NCBI GenBank assembly: GCA_012932295.1 | Contig: JAAONU010000016.1 | Location: 40,393,241-40,457,240, forward strand | Origin: Cyclina sinensis | Lineage: Eukaryota > Mollusca > Bivalvia > Venerida > Veneridae | Reading direction: 5' to 3' | Length of the DNA: 64,000 nt | Part shown: positions 35,092-47,354 of the stretch, one piece after another | How positions within the stretch are numbered: position 1 is the stretch's first letter | Layout of the letters: each line of letters begins with the position of its first letter | Position numbers and translations under genes: made by a program | Notes under the pieces: model-generated | Seen by the model: the letters and a program-made list of their open reading frames with translations, nothing else | Told to the model about the DNA's origin: nothing | Databases searched by the model: none

Positions 35092-36075
35092 TAGCTCACC
35101 TAAGCATGAAGTGCTCAAGGATGAGCTTTTGGGATCATTTATTGTCCAGCGTGCATCAGTGCGTCGTGTGTCATCAACAATTTGACTTGAACAGCTTCTC
35201 CTCCTATACCGCTAAGCCAACTTTGACGAAACATTCCTGGAATATTCCTTGCATGAAGCTCTACCAAAGTTGTTCAAAGAATTGAATTCCATCAAGAACT
35301 CTTGTCTTGGCAACAAAAAGGGATAAATTTAAAAATCTTTTTATCTGAAACCACAAGACCCTGAGTCCTGAGATTTGGTATGTAGCATTGTCTAGTGGAC
35401 CTCTACCAAGTTTGTTCAAATTATACCCCTGGTATCAAATTTCGCCCCACCCTGTAGGTCAATTGATTTTACATAGGTTTTTATAGAGAAAACTAAAATA
35501 AAATCTTTTCTGAAGCCACAAAGTCTAGAACTTCGATATTTTAATGGAGCATCAGCTAGAGGTCTTCTACCAAGTTTCTTCAAATTAAGCCCCTTGGGTC
35601 AAAATTGACCCTTCGCCAGGGGTCATTTGATTTAAATAGACTTATATAGGGAAAACCTTAAAAAATCTTCTGGTCTAAAACTATTAAGACAAGGGCTTAG
35701 ATTTTTTTATATGGAGCATCAGCTCAAGGTCCTCTACCAGGGTAGTCCAAATTATGCCCCTGTTGTCATTAATGGCCTGCCCCGGGGTCACTCGATTTTA
35801 CATAGGCTCATATAGGGAAAACCTTAAAATATCTACTTGTCTGAAACCCAAGAACTTAGACATTTGGCATAGAGCATCAGCTAGAGATCGTCTACCTAAT
35901 TTATTCAAATTATGCCCCTTGAGTGAAAATTGGTTCTACCCTGGTGGTCACTTGAATTCATATAGCTTTATATAGGAAGAACCTTAAAAAAACTTCCAAT
36001 GTTTGCTCAGCAGCAGACACAATTAAAGGCAAAGTATTCAGGTGAGCCATCTAGGGCCATCATGGCCCTCTTGTT
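35092..36075 (+). repeat. Family A element, complete copy next to the previous one
   Basis: 5' AGCTCACCTAAGC with AGGATGAGCT about 25 bases on; 3' TTCAGGTGAGCC, a perfect hairpin (arms AGGGCCAT / ATGGCCCT) and CTCTTGTT. It starts nine bases after the preceding element ends, in the same orientation. The core has four to five diverged units. Confidence 0.85.
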
Positions 36076-36495
36076 TTATATTAGTTTCTTTAAAAAAAAC
36101 TGTCAGCAAATTTTAGTTAATTGTTTAAAGTATCCTTTTATCAGTCTACTCAAATTTTCCTTCTACCCAATTTTGAAGTTCATGATTGGGCATCTTATTT
36201 AAAAAGAATCCTTAAAAAGAAGACACTGCATCAAAATCCAAAAAAAAAAATTTGACTATGCTTGTAATGCAGAAAAAGTTTAAATGGTAAGGCAATGTAT
36301 CAAGTTAGTTACTTGTATTATAACAGCTTCTGGAGACTGGAGACCTTCAAAGATTAGACATGGACGAAGAGCATTCCTAAGAATAAAGACGCAAATGTGT
36401 AACAAAATGAATTGATAGAGTTTTTTGTTTATTTCTGAGTAAAGCTATATTGCATGCATATATTTTGACTTGTTTAATGTTTAAAGGTTTTTGAG

Positions 36496-36622
36496 ATGGC
36501 TGATGATGTACAAGTGATGTCAGGTGATGAAGACACAATGGAAGCAGAATGTAGTGTTGAAGTTGCTTCAGCAAGTAGTGCCACGTCTTCTACAGACATT
36601 GTCATTGATGTAGTGTCAACAG
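36496..36622 (+). CDS. Zinc-finger gene, coding exon 1
   Basis: ATGGCTGATGATG opens 42 codons of acidic, Ser-rich protein (MADDVQVMSGDEDTMEAE) ending at donor GTGAAA. An in-frame stop lies 21 bases upstream (36475-36477), so the ATG is the first available. An AAAG ten bases before the ATG could be a weak acceptor of a 5' UTR exon; the promoter was not located. Confidence 0.7.
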
Positions 36623-39600
36623 GTGAAACATCACATTTTTATATGTGCCTTTGTCACCACCAATATTACAATAAATTGTTGGTATGTGACTTGCAAAAAA
36701 AGCAGTGGGACCTTACTAATTACTCATTCATATCTAAATGCTTCAGCTTGTTCAAGAATTTCTGTTCAGATTTTTTTTTTTTTTTTTTTACAAAAAATAC
36801 CCTTAAGTCTGATCACTTCAGAAACAAGTACATGTAGTAATTCCAATACTTTTGTTCAATTTAACTATAAAATTCACCTTTGGGTTGGAACGTGTTTTTT
36901 TTTGGCTGTAATTTAAATTCTACCAGTTACAGAATGTGTAAGATGCGAACAAACCATTTGGCAAAAAAACAAACTATTGCCACTTTTTGCATGGGGACCT
37001 TGTTACCAGTGTAGGTGTGAAAAATACATTGTTGATTCTGAGTATTGATCTTATTTTCATTTTTCTTGAATTATTCTTGAATTCAAAGTAATTATTGCTA
37101 TGAACTTAACATCTAAGAATTTAACATAACAGTTTCATTATGATATATAACCTGACAATACAATTGGACATTTACTAAATTGGATGTGTACAACAGGTTG
37201 TACCACTAATACAATCGAAACACCTCAGAAATTTATATGTCAGTGAATTGTTTTTGTCTGTTATGACAAAAGTGTCTGAGCCAGCTACAACTGTCATAGA
37301 GTGAGTCTTCCTCAGGAATTACACTGGAATCAACACATGATGTTAAATTTATGTAAGAAATGTATTTAGTAAGAAGAAATGTTTTATGTCAGAAAACATT
37401 TAATTGATTACTGTTAGCATAAATTCTGTTTTTGTCATAAAAAGTTGAAAGCCATTGTACAGTTAAATATGAAAAATAACAGGTGACAATAATTCTAGAA
37501 ATATTTAACGGTGGTTTCGATTTACTCTGCACTTGCATTCCTCCTTTAAGATGTCTGTCCATACATGTAGATTGAAGTCTGTTTCTTCAATTGCAAGCTT
37601 TTTGAAGTAATATTCAGGACTAAAATTTGATTTCTAGCTCTGTATTCTTTCTTTTATGAGATCTACATGTATTCATACATGCAGTTTCAGGTGTGTTTGT
37701 TCACAGACAGAAGCAGAGAAAATCGGACAACTTAATGCTCTCTTAAAAATCTCTTTTTCCTGATGTATATAATGATTCTTCAATGCTTTGTTTATGATAA
37801 AGAGTAAATGTGTTAACAGATTTCTGTTTTGTGTCAATAGGGAGAATGACAGAGAACACTGTAAGCAGTGGCAGTACAGACATCATAGACAATGATGAAG
37901 AAGTGGAAATTCAACAGTGCACCAATAGTTGTGGTCAAAATATTGAACAGTGTAGTGACTGTAGTACCTCTTGTATACAACAGATACCAGAAAATCTTAC
38001 TGTTGGTAAATCTGGTTCTTCACACAATATCTGTGATGGAAATGTTGTTGACACATCACCAGCAGAAAGTAACAGGATTGATCAGACTAATGGGAGATAT
38101 CATTCTGATAATGAAAGTGAAATAATTGTTGATGACAGTCCATTACCAGCTGATAATGATGGTAAAAGAGAAAGCTCACAGAGTGAAAGTTTGCCAGATC
38201 AGGATATTGCAGTTTGTGACAACGGAGGAGAAAATGGTGTGCGAATATTTGGTAGATGTCGATCAGTAACTCCAAGTCCTTCCTATATTAGGCTAGCTAC
38301 ACCAAGCACACCAGGCACACCAAGATTAAGATCAGGGTCAGTGAGTGGAACTACATACGCACCTTTATCTCCCAAACCTTCTCCTTCAGCAAGAGCAACA
38401 CCTGGCGAGCGGCAGAGAGCAGGCAGTATGGGGGAGATTGAAATGAGAGATAAACTGATTGGCCGAGAGTTGAAACATGGGATTCGGATCATTGACAACC
38501 TAGACATTCTTCAGTTACCAAGACCTAGAAACCCAGGTGGCATTTTACCATTAAATGGACAGAATCATTTTAATGACTCAAATGAAGCTTTAAATTTAAC
38601 ATTAGAAGATAGGCAGCATCTAAGACTCAGTGCAGGAAACATTCAGTCAGTGTCAAGCTCATATTCAGCCATTATTCCATCAAACACTGTCACAACATCA
38701 GCTTCAAAGAGGCCAAATACAAGTTATTTTATTAGTAATATAATTAGAACTACACCAAACAGACAAAGGGTACCCAGTAATGTCACTACATCCTCATTTA
38801 GTAGCATTACAGGGAGAACACGGGGTTGTGCAATCAATGAAGCTGTGGAGAGGCCACTACCAAGTAGCGTAGTAGATAGTGAGGGAGTGGCTAAGAAGAT
38901 TGCAAGGCTTGATAGTGAAGGTTTTATGTGCTCAAGTACACGGGACAGACTCTGGAACAGTACAGGTGAGCATAGGTGTTATATATTGTTATAAGTGTAA
39001 TTTCAAGTGTAAAATTGTCCGAAATTAGTGATGAGTGCTTCTTTGTTAGGGTTACTGTGGCTGGACTGAACATTTGTAGGTTTTTGTTTCTCTTTGAAAA
39101 GAAATTTGTGTCTAACTAAGTACAGAGTGAAATAGAAAACTGATCATGACATGTTTAAACCAGATCGTTTTTAATGTGCCTATACAAACCTCTGCCCCAC
39201 TCCTCTGCCTACATTGTAGTCCTTTACTATCTTGAAAAGTAATTATAGGGCATAGTTAACAAAAATGTTCAATAAGAATGCTTCTTGGATCATGCACATC
39301 ATCTCCATATTCGAAAAAGAGGATGACTGTCTCCAAAAATCACTGTTGAACTTTTTATGAAAGTACAATGCATTGTTTTAGTGGGCATGAAAATCAAAGG
39401 GCCAAGATTTACTATTTATTTTTTATAATATTATGGAAATAACCAAGGGCCATAATTCAAGTAAGGTTATGTGCAGCAAATATCTTGCAATAAAGACCAT
39501 GTTCAGATAAATTCCGAAGGAAATAATATTGTGGAAATTTCAGAAAAATTCACCAAAGCTGACTTCCTGATTTTTTGTCAGACTCAGAATAATTGTATTG

Positions 39601-42600
39601 ATGATTTCTACGTCACATTTAAGTGGGTCCTGTGGGGTGAAAAAGTAGGTCATCTGTCTGGAGGCCAAATATTCAGCCAGATTATCATGAAATGTTGTCA
39701 GATTGATTGTCATGATGATATCTAGGTCATGTTTCAAAGTTGTCAAGTTTGGTAAAAAGGTAGGTCACCTGGCTAGAGGCCATATTTTCAACCAGATCTT
39801 AACACTTTGTCTTATGTCATGTGTCTCCTTGTCTTAACTTTTGTCAAACTTTGCAAATGTTTGTCTTGATGATATTAAGGTCAAGGTTGAAAATGGGTCA
39901 TGTGGGTAAAAAAGTAGGTCATCTGTCTAGAGGCCATATTTTCTACCTGATCAAGAAATCTTTTAAGATAATATGTAGATTGTTTTCATAAGTTCTCATT
40001 TGGGGTCAGAAGTAGGTCATCTGGCTTGAGACTTTTTTTTTCACCAGATCATCATGAGAAACTTTCAGGTGAAAGAGTACTCAAGTGAGCAGTAAAGGGC
40101 ATCACACCCTCTAGATTTAGTAGCATTCCATTTAGAAAAAAATTCATAGGGCAATAATTCCTTAAATGATTGATACACCAAAAAATCCTGTCTTTACATC
40201 AGATATAAATGACTTGTAGGTTGTTCATTTGTGAAATGTTGAAGGAAATCCTAAAATTATTATTTAGACAAGGTTCTCAGATGTAGGGAAAAGTGCAACA
40301 CTGTTTCGGTATAAACTGTAAAAGTTACACCAAGGCTTTTGATGTATAGACAGTTAAAAGAACAACATTCATTAAATTTGTTAATTGGAACATAAGTAAA
40401 CAACAAAAAAATAACTTTTGAACATAGGCACAGCTGACACAAGCAGTGACCATCTGAGTAGAGTGCGTGTAATATCAGACAAGACACCACCAGAGAGACC
40501 TAAACCTCCTCGAAGAACAGTTCCCTCCCCTGCTGACAATGGCAGTATAGATATGACACCAGACAGGTCTTTTGTCTCATCTAGTAAGTGGTAACATAAT
40601 ACTTTATGGAAAAAAATGGTGAAGTGTTGAAAGAATTCTAAACCAGTATATAGCTTTTAGTACAAATGATCTTAACTTATGAGTCATACAAGTTTGCTTA
40701 TAAAGCTAAATTTTTAGCTGTTCTTTGAAATGTTGGAATAGGATACCGGTATCTTACTGATTCTTACTTATGTAAGAAAGATGCAGGGTCAAGTACATAA
40801 ACTGGAAATGTAGCAGAGATACAGTCATAGTGCATGAAGTAGACTTCATCTTAGCCTCTATTTTTTGTGTCTTAAAAATTGCTTCTCTGCACATGCACTA
40901 TTTCAGGTGTTAGACGAAGATTGAGTCCAAGCCAATGTGCAGCAGTCTTTACACAGAAGTAGCACACCAAATAATGGTATACATTCTCTTTTATGTCTTA
41001 TATTTGCTACCAGAATATAACAGTTATAATTTTGAACAGATCAGTTCATTGTATACATGTTTGTATCTTTTGGGGATAGACAGAAAGGCTGGTTTTTTCA
41101 GGGCTAGAGTCTAGAAATGTATTAACTTTGGATTTTTATGCCCTCCAGCTGTAAAGATGTGCTCTTTTCTTTATCAGTACTGCCATAAGTACATCTGTAT
41201 GTCCTGAAAATATTGCAGTATAATACACAGCTGATTAAGAAAGGTAGCTAGAGTTACTAACTAAGTACATGTAAGGGTTTTTAACAACGTGTTCAGTGGT
41301 TATTAGATTAGAATAACACTGTCATTGTTTGCGCAGGCAAGAAAGTGGGTGATGTCAAATTCAGTGTGGTTTCTGCTCATTTTCTTTTGTTAAAATTAAC
41401 CTATGACCAAATTCAGGGAGTTGATATATTATAGCAAGGCTTTTCTTGGGATTGCTGTTTAGGTCAGTGTAGTCAATCAATGTATTAATCACTATCAAAC
41501 TATCAATAAAAAGAAAAAAATGATTTTCACTCAGTATCTGAAATTCCAATTGCCTAGTTATGATCAAACTGAACAATTGATAGCTCATAGCAACACCTTC
41601 CTTGGGTTTGCTTTTGGTGTCACTTGGGCCAAAGTGTAACTCTGTTTAACTAAGAATAGATTAATTTTTTGGTTTCTGTTCAAAATTGGCTCGGCCCTAG
41701 GGGGCACATGTTTTATAAAGTTTTTGCAGTTTAAACATATTTATGTCCAGAATATGTACAAGTAAACATATATATGATGATGCACACATATCAGTAACAT
41801 ATATTCTAAGAAAAAGGATTAGAATGGAAGACAAAGTCTTATAGAATTCTTTTCCTTTTTGCCGTTTCTGTATGGAAGTATGACCTATACTTGTAATTTT
41901 GCATTTGGATTTCAACTTTGACCTTAGCCAACATTGACCTTGTAACTGATCTTACAGTTTTTTAATTGAACCAGATGCACAATTTTGCATGTAGATTTCA
42001 AATTCAGCAGTGGGTGAACTTGCCTTGATAATGTTCCTTGCATGAAGCTCTACCCAAAGTATTCAAAGAATTCTACTCCATGCAGAAATCTGGTTGCTAT
42101 GGCAACAAGAATGGAAAACTTAAAAATAATCTTGTCTAAAACCACCAGACTCAGAGCTATGAAATTAAGTGTGTAGCATTGTCTAGTTGAACCCTAACAA
42201 TCTAGTTGAACCCTAACAAATTATGCCCTTAGGGTCACTATTGGCCCCATTCAAGGGGTGACATGTTTTACTTGGAAATATATAGGAAAATCTTTAGAAT
42301 AATTCTTGTATGAATTTTGCGTTAAGCCTTTCTGTTAGACCTCTATCAAGATTGTTCAGGCATTGCTCTTAGTGCCATTTTTGGTTTCATCCTGGGGTAA
42401 GATGTTTTACATAGACTTCTACAAACAATCTCTTTTAAAGAAAAATGTAAAAAGCCATAAGGGGTACAGTTTTGAAATTTGGTGTGTAGCTTTTGTACAC
42501 TTCTATCAGGATTGTTCAAATAATATTCTTTGGGTTGCTCTGGCTGCACACGGGAGTTACATGTTTTACATAGAAATATTTTTAAAACTCTTCCTATTTA

Positions 42601-45460
42601 AAGCAATAAGACCAAGAGTTCTGAAAATCTGCTTGAAGCATTCCCGAGTAGACATCTACCAATAGTGTTCTGACTTTTCCTCAAGGGCTATTTTTGGCTC
42701 CAACCTGTGGGATGGGGGATGGTAAGGGTTGTTAAGGAATTAACTTTTTAGTTCACCTGAGCACAAAGTGTCTTTGTTTCTTTTTAGTCTTCAGTATATT
42801 ATCCTCATAATAATAATAATGTATCAGTATAAGATATATTGAAGACAAACAAATGAATGATTGAATTAGTTTCCTTCCATAGCCATTGGATTGTTAGTGC
42901 TAACACATACATAAAAAATTAACATTCCACTGATTTGAAGACTGTCTTCATCTCAAATATAGGGATAAATACGAAAGCAAAATAAGTGCCAAGCTTCATC
43001 CCAAATAAAGGGATGAATATGAAAGCAAAATAAGTGCCTTGGCATTAACCTTCACCTCCTATCCAGCTGACAGTCTTTCAGTGCTATAAATGCTTTGATT
43101 TGCAGCTTTATTTTGTTAAATAAAAATGATAAAAAAGTTTTGTTTAAAGCTACTTTGCGTGTATTTTGCAAAATTGGGAAACAAGTTCTTGCAGTCTAGG
43201 TTTATCTTGCTCAGTGTTTGCTTTCTTAGTTCAAACCATCCTTGTGCCATAAGTGTTGTTTGCAGAACCTCATAGGAGACTCTCTCCTCTGGTAACTGGG
43301 ATATCCTTGTTCGTGAGTATGGCATTCTAACCCATGACAACTGTTGTCCACATGAAAGGTAACAGAACTTAATCTGTTGGCTGTAATCCACATTGCTAGA
43401 AGTTAATTGTTAAACTTGTTCAAAGTTTTGTACAACAAAACAAAACAAAGTCTGACATGTTATTTGGTTTGCAGGTAATGGAAGTACTTGTGTATACCCT
43501 GTATCTCCTGATTCTGAGATCTGTCAGTTGCCACATCATTATAAATGTAGAATGTGTAACTACTCATCTAGTAGTTATAATCAGCTGCAGTCACATTCCA
43601 CTAAACATGGCGGTAAGAAATATACACATCTTTCTACACATACATTTTGAATAGAACAGGCTTTATGATACATGACATTCCATCCAAGCAGACCTGACAT
43701 CTGTTTTTAAGAATGAAGCGAGAAGGTTTCATGCACTTAATTTAAATGAGTTATATGGAAAAATGAACTTGACCTGAGCTGGATTTGAACTGAGGTACCC
43801 TCACTAAGTGGACTATCTACCACGTTATATAGAAACCGGCAGATAGCTGAGGGAGTAGAAGTGTTGTATTGTACATCTACTATGTGTAAAGTTGTTTTAA
43901 TTTGAACATAAACTTACAGATGTCCTTGTATCAGAAGTAAAAAATCAGAAGTAGTTATTATTATTACTTATGTTCTATCTTGTTTCTACTTCAGGAAATG
44001 GTAAAACATTTCGCTGCTCTTTATGTGACTATTCAACCCATGAGAAGTCAAACTTCAGACGTCATCGTCGACTTCATCACAAAACATCACCTGTCAATGT
44101 TCTTAAATGTGTAAAGTGTGCATATGTCACGTCAATTTCTAGAAAACTACGGGAACACTACCAGCAGGCTCACTCAGACATGCCTGACTTGGCACAGATG
44201 ACAGTTGTGCCTGGTTTATCTAGAAATGTTGTTTCTCCCCAACGATATGTTGGACCCAATGGCTTTCAGGTGGAGAGTACCAATAGCTACACTGGACATA
44301 TTTATGATAGTCCTTTAATGGTAAACAGAAATAACAGGCTTGGTTTCCCATATTCTGTCACAGGGAGACAGCCAGCCATAAATTTTCCACTAGACCAGTA
44401 TGATATGCCATATGGTAGCTACAGAGATCGGCATGGGGAAAATCTGGCATCAAATTACTTGCGGTCTTTTGTGTCATCTGTAATGAATTCTGAGTCATCA
44501 AGACAGGCTGCCACTAGCACTGTAACTTCTAACTATTACATGCCATCAGTGATGGACAATTCACATCCAGTACAAGATGTTCACATGTGTAATAGGCATG
44601 CAAGTTGTAATGGTGTTCATTCAGACATTAAAATTAAAATTGAAAATGATCTGGAAAACAGTTGTGATATTTCAAGTACTGGACACAGAGGAAATTTTGC
44701 AATGCCAGACATTACAAAAAACTTGACAGGTAGTCATGTCCATACCTTACCAGAAGCAGAACACTCAAGCACAAATTCAGCAAGAACTGGGACATCTGCT
44801 TCATCATTACATTTACACCAAAATGCAAGATTGCATACCAGTGAAACTGGTCCATTTGTAAGGAGTCCAAGCAACGATTTACCTACAGATCTCACAAGTC
44901 CACATAAAGTGCATCCTGCGTCTAATATTGCTAGTACATCAGGGACAGCTGCTTCAGTCAGTCTTGATGTTGAGAATGGTGGTGATACCAGTCAGGACCA
45001 TGGTGTAGTGTCGCCTTCACCTAGTAACACCATTGTGAAATCAGAATCTACAACTCTTGGCATACAATGTGTGCTACCAGTCATAAAAACTGAAATCAGT
45101 CTTGATGGAGATTATTATGATGTGTGTGGTCTGCCCCGTTTTCGAGGCATTGATAGGGCGGTGCAATGTAATATAAGTAATGCAAGTACTTCTACAAGCT
45201 CACGATCTCAGTGTCCAGCTACAAGAACTGGGTTCAGATCTCAGTCAGTGAGTGAGTCTGACGCTAGTGAGCATCATAGTTCAGTGTGTGGTGAATCACG
45301 GTGTGAATACTGTGGAATAAACTTTGAAGATGAAGTACTCTTCTCTATTCATATTGGGTGTCACAGTCATACAGATCCATTCAAGTGTAATGTTTGTGGA
45401 AAACAGTGTGGTAACAAATATGGTTTCTACTCTCATATAATGAGAGGACACCAGCTTTAA
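36496..45460 (+). CDS. Ikaros/Hunchback-type C2H2 zinc-finger protein, about 1000 residues
   Basis: Coding exons: 36496-36622, 37841-38965, 40428-40583, an uncertain exon within 40907-40976, 43475-43612 and 43995-45460. All junctions are GT-AG and phase 1. Without the uncertain exon the protein is 1003 residues. The N-terminal half is acidic and then Ser/Thr/Pro-rich. Three C2H2 fingers follow at about residues 492-514 (YKCRMCNYS...), 521-544 (FRCSLCDYS...) and 553-577 (LKCVKCAYV...). The last 52 residues hold two more fingers (CEYC...HIGCH and CNVC...HIMRGH) with DPFKCNVCG between them, close to the C-terminal dimerisation fingers of Ikaros proteins and of Hunchback. A sequence-specific nuclear transcription regulator that pairs through its C terminus is the likely role. 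Ikaros-like fits best at the C terminus; Hunchback remains possible. Confidence 0.8.
37841..38965 (+). CDS. Zinc-finger gene, coding exon 2
   Basis: 1125 bases, acceptor GTGTCAATAG, donor GTGAGC, phase 1 at both ends. Encodes an acidic Cys-containing start (EEVEIQQCTNSCGQNIEQC), then a Ser/Pro/Thr block (SVTPSPSYIRLATPSTPGTP) with several SP/TP sites, then ELKHGIRIIDNLDILQLPRP. There is no finger in this exon; it is probably a regulatory, largely disordered region. Confidence 0.85.
39380..40115 (+). repeat. Dispersed tandem-cored element in intron 2 of the zinc-finger gene
   Basis: Four diverged units with 'aaaagtaggtcatctgtctagaggcc' and 'ccagatcatcatgaaa', ending 'actcaagtgagcagtaaagggcatcacaccctc'. 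This resembles the family B 3' end (AGGTGAGCG plus hairpin). The left boundary is unclear. Confidence 0.6.
40428..40583 (+). CDS. Zinc-finger gene, coding exon 3
   Basis: 156 bases, acceptor TTTTGAACATAG, donor GTAAGT, phase 1 at both ends. Encodes a Pro/Ser/Thr/Arg-rich stretch (TPPERPKPPRRTVPSP). PKPPRR looks like an SH3-type proline motif, which is suggestive only. Confidence 0.8.
40907..40976 (+). CDS. Zinc-finger gene, small exon with frame problem
   Basis: After the strong acceptor CACTATTTCAG, 70 bases run to donor GTATAC. Entered in phase 1 this gives SVRRRLSPSQCAAVFTQK and then a TAG; 70 is not a multiple of three, unlike every neighbouring exon. Two readings rescue it. One is an acceptor at 40931, giving a 45-base phase 1 exon (NVQQSLHRSSTPNN). 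The other is a one-base insertion in the middle of the exon, since both halves look coding in different frames. It could also be a stop-bearing regulated exon. Confidence 0.5.
41640..42760 (+). repeat. Decayed family A units in intron 4 of the zinc-finger gene
   Basis: Units with 'ccttgcatgaagctctacc', 'tggttgctatggcaacaag', 'ggggtcactattggcccc'. A fresh start-like 'tagttcacctgagcacaaagtg' lies at 42749-42770. No 3' hairpin end is present, so the copy is incomplete. Confidence 0.7.
43475..43612 (+). CDS. Zinc-finger gene, coding exon 5 (first finger)
   Basis: 138 bases, acceptor TGGTTTGCAG, donor GTAAGA, phase 1 at both ends. Ends with the complete C2H2 finger YKCRMCNYSSSSYNQLQSH followed by STKH. 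Confidence 0.88.
43995..45460 (+). CDS. Zinc-finger gene, terminal coding exon (fingers 2-5)
   Basis: 1466 bases from acceptor TTTCTACTTCAG to TAA at 45458-45460. Encodes fingers 2 and 3, about 370 residues of Ser/Thr/His-rich linker and the C-terminal finger pair. The linker contains three psi-Lys-x-Glu SUMO-type sites: IKIE (44633-44644), VKSE (45035-45046) and IKTE (45083-45094). It also holds PTDLT (44882-44896), similar to the PxDLS ligand of CtBP co-repressors. These motifs are seen in the sequence; their use is inferred. Confidence 0.9.
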
Positions 45461-47160
45461 GTAAACACTGATGTTGTGAATCATGGCACAAGTACAGGTT
45501 TAATGGCAGTGTTCAGGTTACACTGACAACTGCTCTGAAAACAAATTCAGTGAATTTTTTAGCAGTCAAAGAGCAATGATTAAAAATAGGTTACCATTTT
45601 TTACATACTTTTTCATGCTTTCATTAAAAAATTGAGACTGATTGTTATTTAAAGGGCATTTTGTCCATGTTGCCTTATATATTCTAAGAGTTTCACTAGC
45701 TGCTGCAGCAGTATTCATCACCTTTGGTGATGGTTTTGTTTCATTATGATCTAGACATAATTAATGAAATCATTGTTCTAGAAAATGGTGCCAGGTGGAT
45801 AAGCAGTTCATTTGAAGTTTCAGGAAATAAGTTTTTTGTTAAAGAGTTGTTCATTTTTTCAGGTTTTTTTTTCAGCAGACATAGAAGGCAAACATTGTGT
45901 ATTCTAGTAATCAGTTACAGTTAGTTGAGTATAAACATTTGTGCCTAGTTCTTTTGACTGTTAGCTTACTTACTTATACCTATTGTCTGTCACACCTAAT
46001 TTTGAAACTTCACTGGTGTCACTAAATAGAAATTTTTCATATGACATTAATACCTGTAAGCCTATTTTTTCAATTTCTCATTTCATCACATAGTTTTGTC
46101 AAAAATTGAGTCAGGGGAGGAGGTCCTAAAAGTTATTGATGCACACTGTTTAAAACATTGGATAGAAGTCTGTGCAGGAAAAAAGTTGGTTTTCAAGTGA
46201 TAAAATAAGTATTTATTATAATTCAATGTTTTTGTGTTAATTTTACAAAATGTTTTTAAATCACGTAACAAAGTTTTCATAAACATTGAAATAAGATGTC
46301 AAGATGCAACTTTTGATTCGGAATTTATGTTTCATATTCAGAACTAAGTTTGACATGTGCCTGCTGACTTAAACAAAAAAAGAGGAGAGAAAATCTCAAA
46401 GGAATAATTACTGTTATTTCATCTGTTACCATATATAAGATGCATAAAGATAAGTTACATAAAATTAAAAGGCAGGCATGACAGAAGGCTTTAGAAATGC
46501 CCCATGCTTAACTTAGATTCCAAAAAGGAAATGAATATGAAACACAACTGCAAAAAAAAGTAGGAATTTGAAAGGTAGTGTAATATTCAATGTACTTATA
46601 AACTTGTATGTATGCCAGAATGTAACATAAAACATATTGAAAGATAAACTTTTCCAGAAAGAACGGCCCCATACCTCACTAGAAGCACTTATCTAGGCCA
46701 AGCTATGGCCTGTTGGATTTCAGTGGGGCTGGGGGGAACATTTTCATATATAATGGTCAGTGTTTTTTATTATGACAGTGAATGGTGCAAAAACAAAAGT
46801 AGCGTCTAAGTGAAGGATGATTGTTGAATTCAAAATCCCAAAAGTAACTGCATTTACAAAGATTAAATTGCAATCTGATTAACTATGACAATAATTTTGA
46901 AACAGTGATTTTGTTTGCAAACAGACGTTAGATTTACAAGGTATGTCTGCTATGACTGTAGACATTAACAAGGCCAGTGTTTCAGGTTCAAAGTAGGATG
47001 GGACAGACTTTAGTGTTTGATAATCAAATACTCACAAGACAGTTGTAAAACTTCAAAATAAATGAAATATCCAATTTGTGTTTTTAAAACATATTTCATA
47101 TCTAAACTGAAACACTTTTTTTCTATAGTAACAAACTACCAAATGTGTTTATTTTCATGT
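45461..47160 (+). other. Probable 3' UTR and flank of the zinc-finger gene
   Basis: AT-rich and largely free of dispersed repeats. The AATAAA at 47057-47062 is a candidate polyadenylation signal; earlier variants cannot be ruled out. Confidence 0.4.
47057..47062 (+). promoter_or_regulatory. Candidate polyadenylation signal AATAAA
   Basis: Lies 1.6 kb after the zinc-finger stop codon and just before the SINE at 47161. A 3' UTR this long is plausible for this kind of gene but unproven. Confidence 0.25.
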
Positions 47161-47354
47161 CTTACAGACAAGAAAGTCCGTAACAGAAAGATGCAATACA
47201 TCTTAGAATACACCACCCAGAGCGGGTTTTGAACTCCGCTCTTACTGCATTGAAGACCAACACTCTAACCACTGAGCCAAAGAATTGATTTTCTGACACA
47301 GTTGTCAGAGGTTGTATTTATACAGTTATAGGAAGGTATGCACTAGGCCGTAAC
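47161..47354 (-). mobile_element. tRNA-derived SINE, copy 4
   Basis: Same family and orientation as the three copies at 22-25 kb, with more substitutions: 'acagacaagaaagtccg' in place of 'acgaacacgaaagtctg', and the box B region reads GAGTTCAAAACCC on the minus strand. An older copy. Confidence 0.75.

Noticed and set aside
36623..36916. Open frames running on past zinc-finger exon 1
   Set aside because: They read through the donor into an intron with a long T run; exon 2 joins in phase at the donor.
38087..38507. Minus-strand open frames opposite zinc-finger exon 2
   Set aside because: They are shadows of the + strand coding exon, whose splice sites and phase are consistent.
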